Assembly (NCBI GenBank): GCA_011109175.1
Contig: RDEW01000003.1
Coordinates: forward strand, 372,001 to 436,000
DNA: 64,000 bases
From: Dicyema japonicum
Lineage: Eukaryota; Dicyemida; Rhombozoa; Dicyemidae
Direction: 5' to 3'
Shown here: positions 1 through 11,752 of the stretch, piece by piece
How the letters are laid out: every line of letters starts with the position of its first letter
How positions within the stretch are numbered: position 1 is the stretch's first letter
Made by a program: the position numbers and the translations under genes
The notes under the pieces: generated by a model
The model's database searches: none
The model's input: only the letters and a program-made list of their open reading frames with translations
Told to the model about the DNA's origin: nothing

Positions 1-403
1 TCCCTCCTAAATTCAAATTATTAATAAACTTTAAATATTTTACTTTATAAAAATTTATCATAAATTTATATAAATAATTTTTAAATAAACCGACTTTTGT
101 GATTTAAATAAATTTGCATGAATTATTTAAGAACACTAGATTTGTTAGCCGAGAGGTTGATTGGTCCTGAGGTTACGTACCTTTATTCCATGAGACTCCT
201 GTTTGGTCGTATGTATGTGTCACGATAACTCGCGGATAAATGGACGGATTTTAATTAAAAAAAAGTTTTGAACAAATAAAAACATTTCCGAAAAAGTGAG
301 TGAACAGGTATGAAGAATTGAGTTTCTGGAAATTTCGATCAATAGCATCCTGTCAAGTGGCGTGACCTTCAATGCTAGTTTCCAAAAACTTTCAACTTTA
401 ATA

Positions 404-690
404 GAGGCATAGTGGTTAGGTGTCGGGCAAAGTGGCTTAGGTTACGGGTTCGATTCTCGATGCTCACCTGGTAGAAGGTTCCACGCATCTACGATGGTAA
501 AAAGGGCTCGACGAGTGACGCCGTCATCAGTGGATATTCACTGCGGAACTTAGATAGTCTAAAAGGACACACACCCAAGAAAAAGAAAACAAAGAAGTGA
601 AGAGTATTCCTTGATCCTCCCTCGATTAGCTACTATAACTGTTCTTTGCTTAAAATAAAGTGTGTTCTGCCTGTGGGGACCGATAACTGA
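404..690 (+). repeat. SINE-1 copy with tRNA-like head
   Basis: The left end looks like a pol III internal promoter. An A-box-like GGCATAGTGGTTAGG lies at 406-420 and a B-box-like GGTTCGATTCT at 447-457. The body (ACGCATCTACGATG, then CGTCATCAGTGGATA) and the tail (TGTTCTTTGCTTAAAATAAAG) recur at 23.35-23.62 kb in reverse and, tail only, at 37.47-37.62 kb. The copy at 56.08 kb has the same head but another tail. The head spacing is tRNA-like, but no complete cloverleaf can be drawn, so this is a tRNA-derived SINE and not a tRNA gene. Confidence 0.75.
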
Positions 691-1554
691 TGTGGCTCCT
701 CAGAAAGTGGGAACATAATTATTTCAACTTAAATCATTTATAGGTACAAGATCCCAGAGATCCCGGAGATGGGGGACAACGGGAGACACTCCACGTGGGT
801 AAAAAATAAAAACTTGATTTTTTAAACTGCTTATTTAAACACGATTTTTACAAATTCAATGATAAAATACTTATTTCAAGTCTCCCAAGCACAGAAGAGA
901 TTTAGCGTCGCTTGTCAAATAATCAAGCTCGCAACAGACCACGTGCACAGCTGTCTAGCGATGTATGAAAGCCCTTGTCCCTCTTCTCATGAACATGGAC
1001 AAGATGATGGAATTGAGGGACATCATATACCGAAGTTCTGAACAGAGGGAGTGTCGGATGCACTTAGGATTCATGTTCGAATATTGTCCTGCTCAAAATT
1101 GTGAGAACTTGAAAGATCATCTCTCTGAAGACCACCTATAGGATAAAAGTTAATGTGCCTCAAACATGTTGCTAATATTCAGGAACTCTAGACACTGATT
1201 ATTTGATACGGATAAAGCTGCATCCCTTAGCTCTCCTCTATCTAGTATCTTTTAGCTTCCCCCATAGTTTATGCACATTGTGAGACCAGAGGGCAAACGA
1301 TTACATAGTCATAAAGGTCATTAGTGCAAGATGGTCATGTCCTCGGGACATTAGACCAATTAGAACATTCTTTCATATGACCCAGGATGAGTAGGAAGGT
1401 CAAATGGTTGTTTGACAATGTCTGGTCGACAACACAGACACCACAAAGGTAAACCGTATATGTTCATGTCTCTAGCAGTCTTCATGGTTCTATCCCTCCC
1501 TGTCTACTTTGCTTAAGGTTTTCTTTCCCATTCAATTATCGTGGCTTCGCGTGG
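691..1554. other. No gene recognised
   Basis: Short open frames only, none resembling a known family. Around 1050-1110 a stretch ending in a B-box-like TTCGAATATTG and AAAATTGTGAGAAC resembles 29.61-29.67 kb and may be a worn tRNA-like repeat. Confidence 0.4.
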
Positions 1555-1745
1555 TCCGTCCGTATCGCCAAGTCCCAGATAGCATCGAAAAGGATCATTA
1601 ACTCTCCCCAACTATTGGAGAGGTTCCCACATCTGTTGTTCTGGATAGACTTCTGTAGATGGAAGAACCGTGACAGTGGGAGCCGCGTACACTTAATAGA
1701 TGTAAGTACTTCTTTCTCGGTTGATGTATACGTTGGTTAAAAGCA
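1555..1745 (+). repeat. SINE-2 fragment
   Basis: Carries the SINE-2 core AAAAGGATCATT, a CTCCCC...GAGGGG-type stretch, a GTAGA..GGAA segment, and the 3' signature CTTCTTTCTCGGT. The order matches the better copies at 11.23-11.49 kb and 17.81-18.11 kb. The 5' end is too diverged to place exactly. Confidence 0.55.
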
Positions 1746-2029
1746 CCCCCATGTTTCCATATTAATACTTAGGGTTTCACTTGTACCGTACTCCTAATAT
1801 CCGACCTCCCACCTGGGAGGGGTTTAACGAGTTCACCCGGTCAGAGTAGGACGTATCCTTTTCAAGTATCCGAAATTGTTGTAAAAACAAGCTAACTAAT
1901 TCCTTGATCCTGATGAGCCTTCACCCAAGAACAGTGATTCAGAGGACCTTGTCCGGAGAGCTGAGGTCGATTCTAGAACTCGTCGCAAGGAAACGTAATT
2001 TTCTTTCAGTGGAATGTATAATTGAAACC

Positions 2030-2110
2030 CTTTAATGCCGACCAGGCATTGGGCGTCTCATTAGTAAGGTGGATCTAATGACGCCATCACAGGGAAAGAA
2101 AATAAATTTT
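2030..2110 (-). repeat. SINE-2 head fragment, reversed
   Basis: Read on the minus strand it gives GGCGTCAT, AGATCCACCTT, GAGACGCCCAATGCCTGG, the conserved head of SINE-2. Only the head is present. The following 0.7 kb (2111-2824) is AT-rich and shows nothing else I can name. Confidence 0.5.
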
Positions 2111-2824
2111 TAACCAACTATCCACATAGCACCACATGGCGCCACTCGGTCATGACAATTTTTGTTAAAAATTACAACAGTAGAACACTAAGTAAAACGA
2201 TAAAAATCTATTTAAAAATTCTGATAAATTAGTTGTATTTTAAAATCAATAAAAATTTAAATTATAATCTTTTGTGAGCTTTAATCATATGGGTTACTGT
2301 GGAAGACTGTCTAAATATTTCTTAACTATTTTTAACCTCAGAAACTACGCTACCACTAATTTAACCTTTAAAATGACAGAAAACTGCAAGAAAGTAAATA
2401 AAATTATAATTTACAGAAATTAAAAGAAATAATCAAAAAGGACAATTTTTTAAGAATATCGATTGATGGAGGAGGTTGTTATGGGTTTCAATACAAATTT
2501 GAAATCGGAACTAAACTGAACGAAGACGATGTGTAAAGCTAAAATATAAGCTAGTAAGGTTTACGACGGGGATACAATGATTGTGTGCGATTCTACCTCT
2601 GGGGAACTTATCAATGGGTCTACCATTGAATATGAGGAATCTCTGATACGTTCCACCTTCATCATTCTCCACAACCCTCTCTCCACCAACGGGTGCTCCT
2701 GTGGGACCTCATTCGATGTTAAAATGGATTGAATATTATATTTAACTTTATTAAGAATATAAAACTTTATTACATTAAGAAACAAGAGGTCATACAGTAC
2801 CCACCCTGGAATACCACATGATGC

Positions 2825-2970
2825 TTTGTGACTAATTGGTTGAAGATTTCAGTTGCCTAGTCTGTTCCTTCTCTAGGCGTCATGTTATCCACCTATCTCA
2901 TGTGGTGCCATACTGGAACGAAAAAGGATCATTTGCTCTCCCCTACTCCACTGAAGGGGTTTCACAACAG
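2825..2970 (+). repeat. SINE-2 head
   Basis: Contains CTAATTGGTTGAAGATTTCAG, GGCGTCATGTTATCCACCT, GGAACGAAAAAGGATCATTTGC and CACTGAAGGGG in the same order as the copy at 17.8 kb. It breaks off at about 2970, where a reversed SINE-3 begins, so the two repeats are fused. Confidence 0.65.
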
Positions 2971-3110
2971 TAGCCGCCCTGACTGCGTGGCTATTACCTC
3001 TCAGGAGGGCGAGGGAGAATCACTCAAATGACCAGCGGAGATCTCCAGTGCATGTGGAAATCCGATTCCCTAGACGACCCAGGAATTCGAACCTCGAAGC
3101 CAAAAGGAAC
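2964..3110 (-). repeat. SINE-3 copy, reversed
   Basis: On the minus strand it starts with a B-box-like GAGGTTCGAATTCC, then GTCGTCTAGGGAATCGGAT, and ends with CCTGAGAGGTAATAGCCACG and CAGGGCGGCTACTG. The same order is seen on the plus strand at 38.46-38.67 kb, and the 3' part at 30.60-30.71 kb. The head is tRNA-like. Confidence 0.6.
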
Positions 3111-3599
3111 CTGAAGTAATTTTATAAATCGTTTATTTCGTTGGTTATGGTTGAGCAAAACGAATTTTAAGACTAACAGATCACCGTTTACTACCAAAAT
3201 ATTAAACTCCGAAACACATTGAGTGAGTAAACAACTAATTAATTCCGCATATTCTGGGTCATCAGATAAAATAGGTGTCGTACCACGTGCATTATCTCCC
3301 GGTTAAACCATTATTCTCGATAGTCAGTGTGGATTTAGTGGAGATAGTGACTTTGGTTGGTCCATCAGAATTTGAAGATAGTGCTAGTGAATTGAGGAAA
3401 AAACATGAACTACCACTCATAAGGAGACTTCTAAAGTCGACATTCTGGAGGTGAACGGGACAAAATTGAAAAAGGTTAGTTGTCCTATACTGGAGGTGGA
3501 AATTATACGTAAGATGATCCAATTTTGTGTAGGGGAACGTATATTTTCCATTGTGACTGTCTCCGAACCAGGAATAGTGCGTTATGAGACATTGAAGCA

Positions 3600-4050
3600 A
3601 AACCATTCCTTAGGAAATGGTGGTGATTGTGAAACCGGACGCCATAGAAAATTGAGTGGCTGTTTCACCAGACAACTGCTAGAAGAATCCTATGGAACTG
3701 GCGATATCATAAACCCAAGAGATCTTAGAAAAGAGACCGTCTTGAGGGTGAAGACAGCTTTCTCGACAATAACGGGCTCTACATGGAAGCTGGTGGAGAG
3801 GCTGTCGTATTTTCTTACTTTGGAATTTTCGAATAATCGTGCAGCCTCCCCAGCATTCAACGCAAAATCAAAAAGTCTTGACTGAGAAAGGGTGTATGTA
3901 CATGCCCCATCTCAAATCAGGCATTTCCCTAGAGAAAGGGAAGACAGTTATTCCGTCCGGGCGTTTTCCATCTCCACGGCCCACCAGTTCAGAGAATTCA
4001 GTCGCCTGAAGAGAACGCATTCAATATATTTATGGGGAGCTTTCCTCACA
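3600..4050 (-). mobile_element. RLE-family LINE C-terminal fragment
   Basis: In minus-strand frame the segment near 3930-4010 reads VGRGDGKRPDGITVFPFSRE, matching the better copy at 32.7-33.4 kb (VGLDRGDGKRPDGMTLFPF). RPDG is the acidic core of a restriction-like endonuclease fold. Further on it reads KVRKYDSLSTSFHVEPVIVE, the downstream part of the same domain. Frameshifts and stops make it dead. Long plus-strand open frames over this region are its antisense shadow. Confidence 0.6.
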
Positions 4051-4104
4051 TTGATGACACGTGGTGCTATTTGGCTATTTGATTCAAAATTTCTCTTTCT
4101 TCCT

Positions 4105-4330
4105 TGTATTGGCGTCATCGGATACAGCTATCTTAGAAGACGCCCAATACCTATCCGACATTCAAAAAGATCCGTCACTTCATTCAACAGACTATTTCGC
4201 TCTCTGGGGACGAGTTCTGACTACGATCTCAACTTTTCGTACAATGTCCTCTGGATCACTGTGCCTGGTACACGCCAGTGTCAGGGGATTAGTTAGTTTG
4301 GTCTTACCGTTGGTCTTTGGTATAATTTGA
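4105..4330 (+). repeat. SINE-2 head joined to a LINE-A tail
   Basis: GGCGTCATCGGATACAGCT and GAAGACGCCCAATACCT are a SINE-2 head. The 3' end (TTAGTTTGGTCTTACCG, TTGGTCTTTGG at about 4289-4321) is not the usual SINE-2 tail but the 3' end of LINE-A seen at 61.64-61.67 kb. Other SINE-2 copies end in CTCGGTGTATCCGGGGTTAA instead. Confidence 0.5.
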
Positions 4331-4399
4331 TTTTATGAACTCCACCACATGGATTATTTATTAACCCCGGATAATATTATTATTGGACCACAAGGATAT

Positions 4400-5125
4400 T
4401 ATTGATTATGAAAGTTGATTCTAAGATTCAGAGAAGAGAGCGCCGTCTTTGGTTTACTGCTAAATATCAAGAAGACCAAAATTATGACGACTGCTAATAA
4501 GGAACTAAAAATTAGGAATGAGAAAATAGAGAGTTAATGTTGTCTTTCTGGGATGTCTAATTAATCGGAATGGTGACGGAGGCTTGGAAATCAAGAGGCG
4601 AATTGCCATGGGACGAGACACCTTCCAGAAAATGAATAGAATTTGGAAAAGCAAAGATATTTGCTTAAGGACCAAATGCAGACTGGTTAATGCAATCGTG
4701 TTCCCGGTTTTTCTATACGGCACAGAATCATGGATACTGAAAAAGGCGGATAGACGCTTTTGAACTGTGGTGCTGGAGGAGATTACTAAGAATCCCTTGG
4801 ACTTCCAAAATAACAAACACCAATGTACTCAAACGGGTGGAGACGGACATTTCGCTAGAAGGAAGAATCGTAAAACACAGATTGGCGTTCTTTGGGCATG
4901 TTGTCCGCTCTGATTCCCTGGAAAGAACCATTATGCTGAGCAATATTACTGGGAAGAGAAGACCTGGTCGACCGAGGACTCGGTGGCTATCCACGGTGAA
5001 GACCTCATGGGAATGCCTATATCAAGGCTACTCCAAATTGCAACGGATCGGGGAGAGTGGAGGAAACTCGTTCATGAGATCTCCAAGGGTCAGACACGAC
5101 TTAATTGGACAACAAATATGAAAAT
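4400..5125 (+). mobile_element. BovB/RTE-like LINE, RT 3' region and C-terminus
   Basis: Across three plus-strand frames the translation gives a typical post-catalytic RT region: LLNIKKTKIMTTANKELKI, then TKCRLVNAIVFPVFLYGTES, then HRLAFFGHVVRSDSLER, KRRPGRPRTRWL, and finally DRGEWRKLVHEISKGQTRLN. The last block matches the C-terminus of RTE/BovB-class elements and their domesticated relatives. At least two frameshifts interrupt it. The catalytic RT motifs and endonuclease are absent, so this is a 5'-truncated copy followed by an AT-rich tail. Confidence 0.75.
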
Positions 5126-6149
5126 TAATTTTTTTTAATAAAAATAAAAATTTATCGAAAATGAAAATTATAAAATATTGGAGACAATTTTTGTTTCCAC
5201 TGAAATGCAATAAAAATAAAAATTATATGTTTTTAAATAAATATAGAACTTTGCATTTCTTACACTTGTGACATTTGGTGCCCACCCATTTCCTGGACAA
5301 ACGCCGAAGTGATCATGTTCCAGGAACAGGCATACATAGTGAAAAAGCATTGGTCCACTATGAAGAAACAACTCCCATCAAACTCTCTCGAATCCTTAAT
5401 TCGTCTAATCGAGCAGGATGTCCGTTTCGCCATGATCGTAGAATTTTCCGTCCATCGCCGGCTTGTGAGGGCTCAAGGGAGGAACACGTAACCATATTGA
5501 GGCCTCTGCTGTGACATGTTCCTAAAAGTGGTCCTTTGGAATAAATTCATTCCTACTTCAACATGAAGGACGTCTAAGAAAAAATGAGTAACCAACCGGG
5601 GGGGTTCTTTTTCAAAACTGACTGACCTTCTATAGAGAAGATCGTCTGGATCTTGAGACAAGCGCAAGTAATCCAAAGTTCACTTCTTAGCGTCAATAAT
5701 TTAAATCAAGCGTTTATGCGGTCGTTGAGCTCATTTTTATGCAATTTTTCAGGCAATTAGCGTTCGATCGCAAATAAGCAGGTTAAGGTCATAAGGAATG
5801 CAATCATCATCGAGTACCATAGTTGTATTTATCCGCAGATTTTACATCACTTGATGCCTGCCACTCGGGTTTGAGTGCAATATTTTATTAGAAATCAAAA
5901 TCTTTCCGATCGTAAAAATTTTAATTCTTCCTTTACTTCTGACCGTCGTTCTCGTCACGTACTCTTTATAGATTGAACAAGAATAGTATTTCGATGCCTT
6001 AGTTGTTAGGCAATCGATTCTCAACCACCCATAGCTGGATGATGTCGAAAATAGTCCCGTTTACTAACATAAGCATGAAAATCTTCAAATAATTGACGGA
6101 TATTTTGTTGAAATAAATTTTTTGGTCACTTTATTACTAAGACGGCACT
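5126..6149. other. No gene recognised
   Basis: An open stretch at about 5300-5490 on the plus strand reads naturally (YIVKKHWSTMKKQL, then RLIEQDVRFAMIVEF) but belongs to no family I know and has no clear start or splice partner. It could be part of an unrecognised element. Nothing else stands out. Confidence 0.3.
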
Positions 6150-6410
6150 GTGAGACAAAACGATTTTTGTGATCTACCTGTCAAAGGAGACGCCCAGTGC
6201 CTGACCAGCATACAAAACTCTTGTGATCTACCTGCAAGGGAGACGCCCAGTGCCTGACCGCCATACAAACAGATCCCGCTCTTCTTTACTCACTTGAGAG
6301 GTTCCCACAAATGGGATATGGATGGATGTGATGCATTTAACTCTGACTGCGAACTGAGATCACTTGGTTAGTTGAGGACTCTCTTTTTGTTTAACTCGGT
6401 GATCTTTAAA
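6150..6410 (+). repeat. SINE-2 copy with tandemly duplicated head
   Basis: GTGATCTACCTG followed by GGAGACGCCCAGTGCCTGACC occurs twice in succession, at about 6171-6206 and 6221-6262, so the head is duplicated with a period near 52 bp. The body (GAGAGGTTCCCACAAATGGG) and a 3' part (TTTTTGTTTAACTCGGTGATC) follow once. Confidence 0.6.
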
Positions 6411-6849
6411 CGATAAATGATTAGGACGATCCTCTTTCCTTCAAACTGAAATTCTCCATGCTTACTGGTTTAATAAAAAGGACTGGTTTCAGTGAGGTTT
6501 CAGATAGTCTCGTGAAAAAGTACATACATTTAAGGAATTGGTCATTTATGATACAAAGACTGTCTGTCTTAGTCATTTATGCTACGAACTCCTTTGTCAT
6601 TATTATTAACCCCAGGCTTACAATGGTAAGCCCAACACATACAGTCATAACTAAATAATCCAAGGGAGGAACCAAAGGGAGAACATCTGCTTGTGTCGAC
6701 CAAATCCATCTTCCAATATTTCATTACAGGCTTCCGCCTTCTAAGAGAGGTGGAGAAGTAGGTCCGTCCTCTTCCATTTTTGTCCCACGTTTTACCGTCG
6801 TGGACATCACTTCATTCTTTAGTGGAATAGTTTTTCATAATGTAATCTT

Positions 6850-7015
6850 CATCAGAGGATTTGGTCAGGGAGAAAGGTAGGACTCGTTGCCTTACGTGTG
6901 GGATCTGTTTGACAAGAATTTACCTTCGCTGAAAAATCCATCTTTCGGATTCGAACCCACGACCTTCAGATCCGATGTCATCAGACGTTACGTTCAGACA
7001 GAACTCCTTTAGGTT
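6850..7015 (-). repeat. tRNA-like SINE or tRNA pseudogene
   Basis: On the minus strand CGTCTGATGACATCGGATCT, GAAGGTCGTGGGTTCGAATCC resembles the anticodon arm, variable loop and T arm of a tRNA with CAT in the anticodon position, and includes a good B box. The D-arm side is degraded and there is no closing acceptor stem, so I do not call it an active tRNA gene. Confidence 0.45.
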
Positions 7016-7019
7016 TTTT

Positions 7020-8190
7020 TAATCGTCATTGATTGGATGTACGCCCTTGTAAAGACATCCACGTTGAGTTTTTCCATATAGGACTCGTAGTACTTGTATT
7101 AATGAAATTTAATTCAATACCCCCAAATGGGATAAATTGGTAACGAAATTAAAACTCAGCTTTGATTAAATAACAAAAAAGTCCGACCTCGATTGGAAGA
7201 AATCCTCACCTTGGTTTCTGGAACATCCTCAGATTTTTGAACACTTGATAAGATTGGCGTATAAATGGAAAGACCCTTTCAGATAAAAAACCTCCACGTG
7301 GAACAAAATTAATTATGACTTGTCTAATGATTTAATATCTTTGTAGCGTTCTTAAATGAAACTAAAATACCGAGAAAAACTTGAAAAAAGCTCTTCTATC
7401 AAAAAATCTAATCTCACAGATTGTTAGCACAAAAGTTATGAACGAGCCACTTGTAATTGGAGGGAACATCAAAAACTGAAACTCCGAGAATAATGAAGAC
7501 ACTTTTAATTGGATTCAAAGGTTCTCGATATATTTCACCACTTGAGACTGCAAGATGTCCCAGTTAGTGGGCATTCATTAAAATTGGAAATCTCCATATT
7601 GACCAAAGGTTAATAGAATATGTTTTAAGACTTTTAGAGAATCAATGAGTGGTTAGAACACTTGAAGTAAAGACACGAGTCAAAGTTTTTACAGGTGACA
7701 AAAATTTCGCGATAAAATTGATGACTTTGTGCCTACAAGCAAAGCCTATACTCAAGTGTCTCTTTAGGATTCGTTTTAAAACTGTAATGTAGATAGAGCT
7801 GGAGCTTTCTATCTACCCCAAACTGTCTTGGATAACTTCTTGTGGTACTTTGGTAATTTCTGCCTAAAGTCATTACATATCTCGAGGTAACGAGGGTATT
7901 GGAACCAAGGCATCTGCCCCATCTTGGTAGAAAAAAAAATCAAAATAAATCCGCCTCAGTTCCTGAAAACATGTGTACTTTCCAAACTGGTTACCACTCT
8001 GACCTTGCTCTAACTTTACTAACCGCAAGTAAATAACCACGTGATATAAATAATGGATGCACTATTATTGTAAGGGAAAAACGAAAATATTTAGAATAAA
8101 TGAAGAGATCATTAACTAAATCATTTTTTTCTTATCCTCACGCAAAGTGACAGTAAGATTGAATATAATCTACTTTTATTAACATCTCAC
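7020..8190. other. No gene recognised
   Basis: AT-rich intergenic sequence downstream of the glutaminyl-tRNA synthetase gene. I see no coherent open frame, repeat match or RNA gene. Confidence 0.4.
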
Positions 8191-8191
8191 C

Positions 8192-10288
8192 CTATGGGGG
8201 AGGACCAGAATCGTAGTCAACAGCAAAATATCCAACACGCTCGAATTGAAATCTATCCCCAATCTTCACGTCGGAAATGGAAGCGTCAATTAATGCAGTC
8301 TTTTCTACCAACGAATTCTACAATCTACAAACCCTTACTACCTTGTCGACATCACTCATAAAACCCTCAGGCACCTGTCTTTTATCCTCAGGTAATTTGT
8401 GCTTAAACCTACCAATAATTAGTAAAATTACAATTTCGAGTACATCCTTACTGTGCAAGTGACAGGTTGAGCCACCCAGTGAATGTACGAAGCACATTTT
8501 GATGAGTCAACTGGCGAGAACTCGACAGTAATCTCATCATCGGTATATTCGACCACGTGGATCATCATACTCGTGTACTTCAGACCAACCCATGAGGTTT
8601 TTGTCAAACGCTTAAATCCTTTCTCACCATCCTCGAAATTAAACAATAAATTACACAGGCAGAAAGTCGCTTCGCTCAATATACACCACAGAAGAAAAGG
8701 TGATAAAATGACTTCCTTTTGAATGATCGGCGGGAAAATCTGGCACTTCCAGTGTTGTTTGTGGGCTGTGTTCTTCCCAGTTGATAATATTCACTTTAAT
8801 GGGATCTACGACAGACATAGTTCTACAATAAGTAAGAAATCCACCGTTTGGAAGTATTATTGAGGATATTCCTTGTACAAGAATCGAGAAGAATCGGATC
8901 TGTGTAACAAAAAGTCATTGTGACCCCGACCTTATTGCAGAAATAGTTAACAGCCTCAGGGGGAATTCCTCTTCTTCTTAAAGCGGACAGGGTAAACAAC
9001 CGAGGATCATCCCAACCACTGCAATAACCTCAAGACATACCTAACGAGTCCATTGTCAATCAACTTCCCAATTTTACGTTTGGAGACAACTGCATAGTAC
9101 AGATTTAGTCTCCCATACTCCCACTGCACTGGACAATAGACGTCCACCGCATTGCACAAAAAATAATACGACGATCTGCGAGATTGGAATTCCTTAGTAC
9201 ATAGAGAATGGGTGATGTCCTCAATAGAGTCGCAGAGACAGTGGGTGAAGTCATAAGTGGGATAAATACACCTGCAATGATTAAGCAAGCCGACCAGTCA
9301 TTCATGGTGCGATAATGGTGAGCGAATTTAATCCTGTAAGCCACAGGGTCCATCTTTCCGTCCTCCATAATGTGTTTCATTCTCAATGTAGCCTCCCCCT
9401 CGGGTATTTTCCCTGCTCTCATATCCTCAAAAAGGGACAGAGACTCTTCGATAGGTCGGTCCCTCCAAGGAGAGACTTCCGGGTTAATTCCTTTAAGCTG
9501 ATCGGCAGTCTGGTGGCATACGTAAGCAAGGTTTTCCTTGATCAACTTCACAGCCATGTCATAGAGCTCCCCAAAGTAGTCCGAGGCGTAGGTTATATCG
9601 TAAGGCTCATAACCCAGCCAGCGAATATCCTCCTGGATCCCAAGGAAAAACTTTTCCTCCTCTTTTTCTGGGTTCGTGTCATCATAGCGAAGAAATGTGA
9701 TCCCTCCGTGGGTCTTGGCGTACCCAAAGTTGAAATTGATGGCCTTCGCGTGTCCAATGTGGAGGATACCATTGGGTTCTGGAGGAAACCGAGTCCTAAC
9801 CATTCCTCCAGTTCGTCGCAAATGTTCGGCCATGTGCCACATAGTGTTCTTCACAATAACGTACCCGTCAGTCTTGTAGTTCTCCCCTGGAAGGTGGAAC
9901 TTTGCGCACTCTCCCTCCTCTCAGACTCTCAATATCATTGGGGTCTCCACTTTCGGTTCCCCTCTCAGGACGGATTCGAATTCAGCGACGTTGACGTCTT
10001 CAGCAGTATTATTAGTGAAATAGTCAATTACAGCCAGTAGTTGCTTGTCATTAGTTATTTGGGAGTTCCCAATATATTGTGTAATGAACTTTGCACGCGG
10101 CCAGAACTGTGATTTCAACTTGGTTGAGAGTAGATAAAGTAGTTTTCCTTTTGAAGAGTCTATGGTACAGGAATTCAGTTCCTCTATGAGTTCTCCTAGT
10201 CTGGATTGGAGTCTTTTGTTTTTAGAGTCTCTTTTGCTTTGTTTTCAGTAAGCCCAATAGACACAAGAGTACCAACGTCGAGTTCCAT
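8192..10288 (-). CDS. QARS1: Glutaminyl-tRNA synthetase
   Basis: Class I enzyme that charges tRNA-Gln with glutamine in the cytosol. The start at 10288 gives [15 protein letters not shown], the beginning of the eukaryotic N-terminal YqeY-like domain. The catalytic core has the HIGH motif in [17 protein letters not shown], then [26 protein letters not shown], and the KMSKS equivalent VVSKRKI, followed by the anticodon-binding barrels to [17 protein letters not shown]. Introns of 22-25 nt lie at 9272-9294, 9019-9040, 8823-8844, 8632-8656, 8409-8431 and 8318-8341, each restoring the family's sequence. Two oddities: the frame shifts by one base after TLK near 10225, and about 100 residues of the animal N-terminal domain are missing around 9920-9960, where a 33-nt intron or indels must be assumed. 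Identity is secure; the N-terminal model is not. Confidence 0.93.
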
Positions 10289-11229
10289 GGCTTTGAATGT
10301 GATTCAATTTCAGAATTTATTTAAATTCAAGATTTTTAATTTAATTTTTATTTAATGAATTAATTTGTAAAAAACTAAATTATTAGTAAATTAGTATTAA
10401 AACTAACTAAATAATTGTTTAAAGCAAGTTGGTGATAAATGATACTCAATTTAAAAAATTAAGTAACTAATTTTAAGTTTGTTTGCTTTGACTGATTTTT
10501 ATGTAGTCGAGTGAATTCTTAATTCCGACTGTTCTATCATACATTGTAATCTGGATTATTGTCGGACAATTGATTAAGTCAGTGTGAATTCTCGATTTGT
10601 CAGACTGTGGTGAATTTTTACGTCAGCTGTGTACGGCTTAGATTGAGATTATAGCTAGAATTTACATATTTGTCAAACTTAAATTTCCATTTTAGACAAT
10701 AAGAGGATTTAAAAGACTTTCAATTAGATAATTTCATGGTTTAAAACTGAATTAATAGTCTAAATTCAGTGAGATAGGCTTTACTGCTTTATAAAATTAT
10801 GGGTCAGAGAGGGGAATTCGAAGTTACGGAGCGATGGACTTACGGAAAAACTGGGTAACCAACGGGAAGACTCAGTTACGTCGACATGATGTCACACAGA
10901 CAATCAATAGACCACGTGTGGTGGATTTTTAATTTGTTCGATTAAATATTTTGGCACTGAAAATGCCAGATTTGTTAATTTCGTATTTTCGGCAGATAAA
11001 TTCAACGATTGAGACCGTACCGTTTTTTTGATTTGATGGCCTGCAGAATTCTATTTTCCTTAGTCAATAAATCACTTTTTAAAGCAAATTCGTGAAAAAT
11101 GGAAGAGTATTTGTTCAGTTTAATTTGAAACTGATACCAACCTTTTCTTGCTTCGTTTCCAGGCTTTATCCGATAATCTAAAGGACTTAGCGTACATTCT
11201 TATCTATGAGTACTTATTCTGTAAGTCTG
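10289..11229. other. No gene recognised; upstream region of QARS1
   Basis: Very AT-rich and probably holds the QARS1 promoter, but I see no defined element. No open frame or repeat copy is recognisable. Confidence 0.4.
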
Positions 11230-11490
11230 TTCCTCCTCTTTCTTCCTAATAGAGTGGCGTCATGTGATCCACCTGTCTAGGTGACGCCCAGTGCCAAGCC
11301 GGCATGAAAAAGGATCATTTGCTCTTCCCCACTCCACTGGAGGGGTTTCCACAACTGCATGTAATGGACGTCTTACCCTTTATGCTGATTCCGGATGGAC
11401 TCTGTTTCTGTAGAAGAACTTACTTAATTAGTTGGTTACTTTAACTTCTTTCTCGGTGTATCCGGGTTAATAAAAAATAATAATGAGTAC
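11230..11490 (+). repeat. SINE-2, near full length
   Basis: One of the two best copies: GTGGCGTCATGTGATCCACC, GTGACGCCCAGTGCC, AAAAAGGATCATTTGCTCTT, CACTCCACTGGAGGGGTTTC, CTGATTCCGGATGGACTCTG, ending CTTCTTTCTCGGTGTATCCG, GGTTAATAAAAA. The 3' end matches the 3' UTR of LINE-E at 54.84-54.89 kb. Confidence 0.8.
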
Positions 11491-11752
11491 TTATTCTGTA
11501 AGTCCTATATCACTTAATTCGAGATAGAGAGGGTTCATTGGGAGCCTTGAATAAGTTGGCTGAGTTTAGTATCCCCAGATTATATATCCTTTTCTTTACT
11601 CCATCAGAGATTACCTTTACCATTTTTACTACATCAACATCAAGACAAAGACCCTATTTTTCAACATCCCAAGATACCGATGACAATCCATCCTATCAGG
11701 GAGTCTAGCTTCGTCTAACGATCCACTCACATGAGCAGCAAATTTTTCAACA

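Noticed and set aside
404-470. A tRNA gene (A and B boxes present)
   Set aside because: No acceptor stem closes and the same unit is repeated with SINE body sequence; called a tRNA-derived SINE head.
3451-4330. Overlapping plus-strand open frames of 89-144 codons
   Set aside because: They lie opposite an RLE-family LINE C-terminus (to about 4050) and then over a SINE-2 copy with a LINE-A tail; no protein family fits.
6940-7005. A tRNA-Met gene on the minus strand
   Set aside because: The anticodon and T arms look right, but the D arm and acceptor stem are degraded.
9315-10040. 241-codon open frame on the plus strand
   Set aside because: Antisense to the QARS1 coding exons; its sequence has no family features while the minus strand matches glutaminyl-tRNA synthetase throughout.
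8192-10288. QARS1 as a pseudogene because of its frame breaks
   Set aside because: Six introns with exact borders and an intact catalytic core, with frame breaks confined to the N-terminal region, fit sequence error or an unusual N-terminus better than decay.
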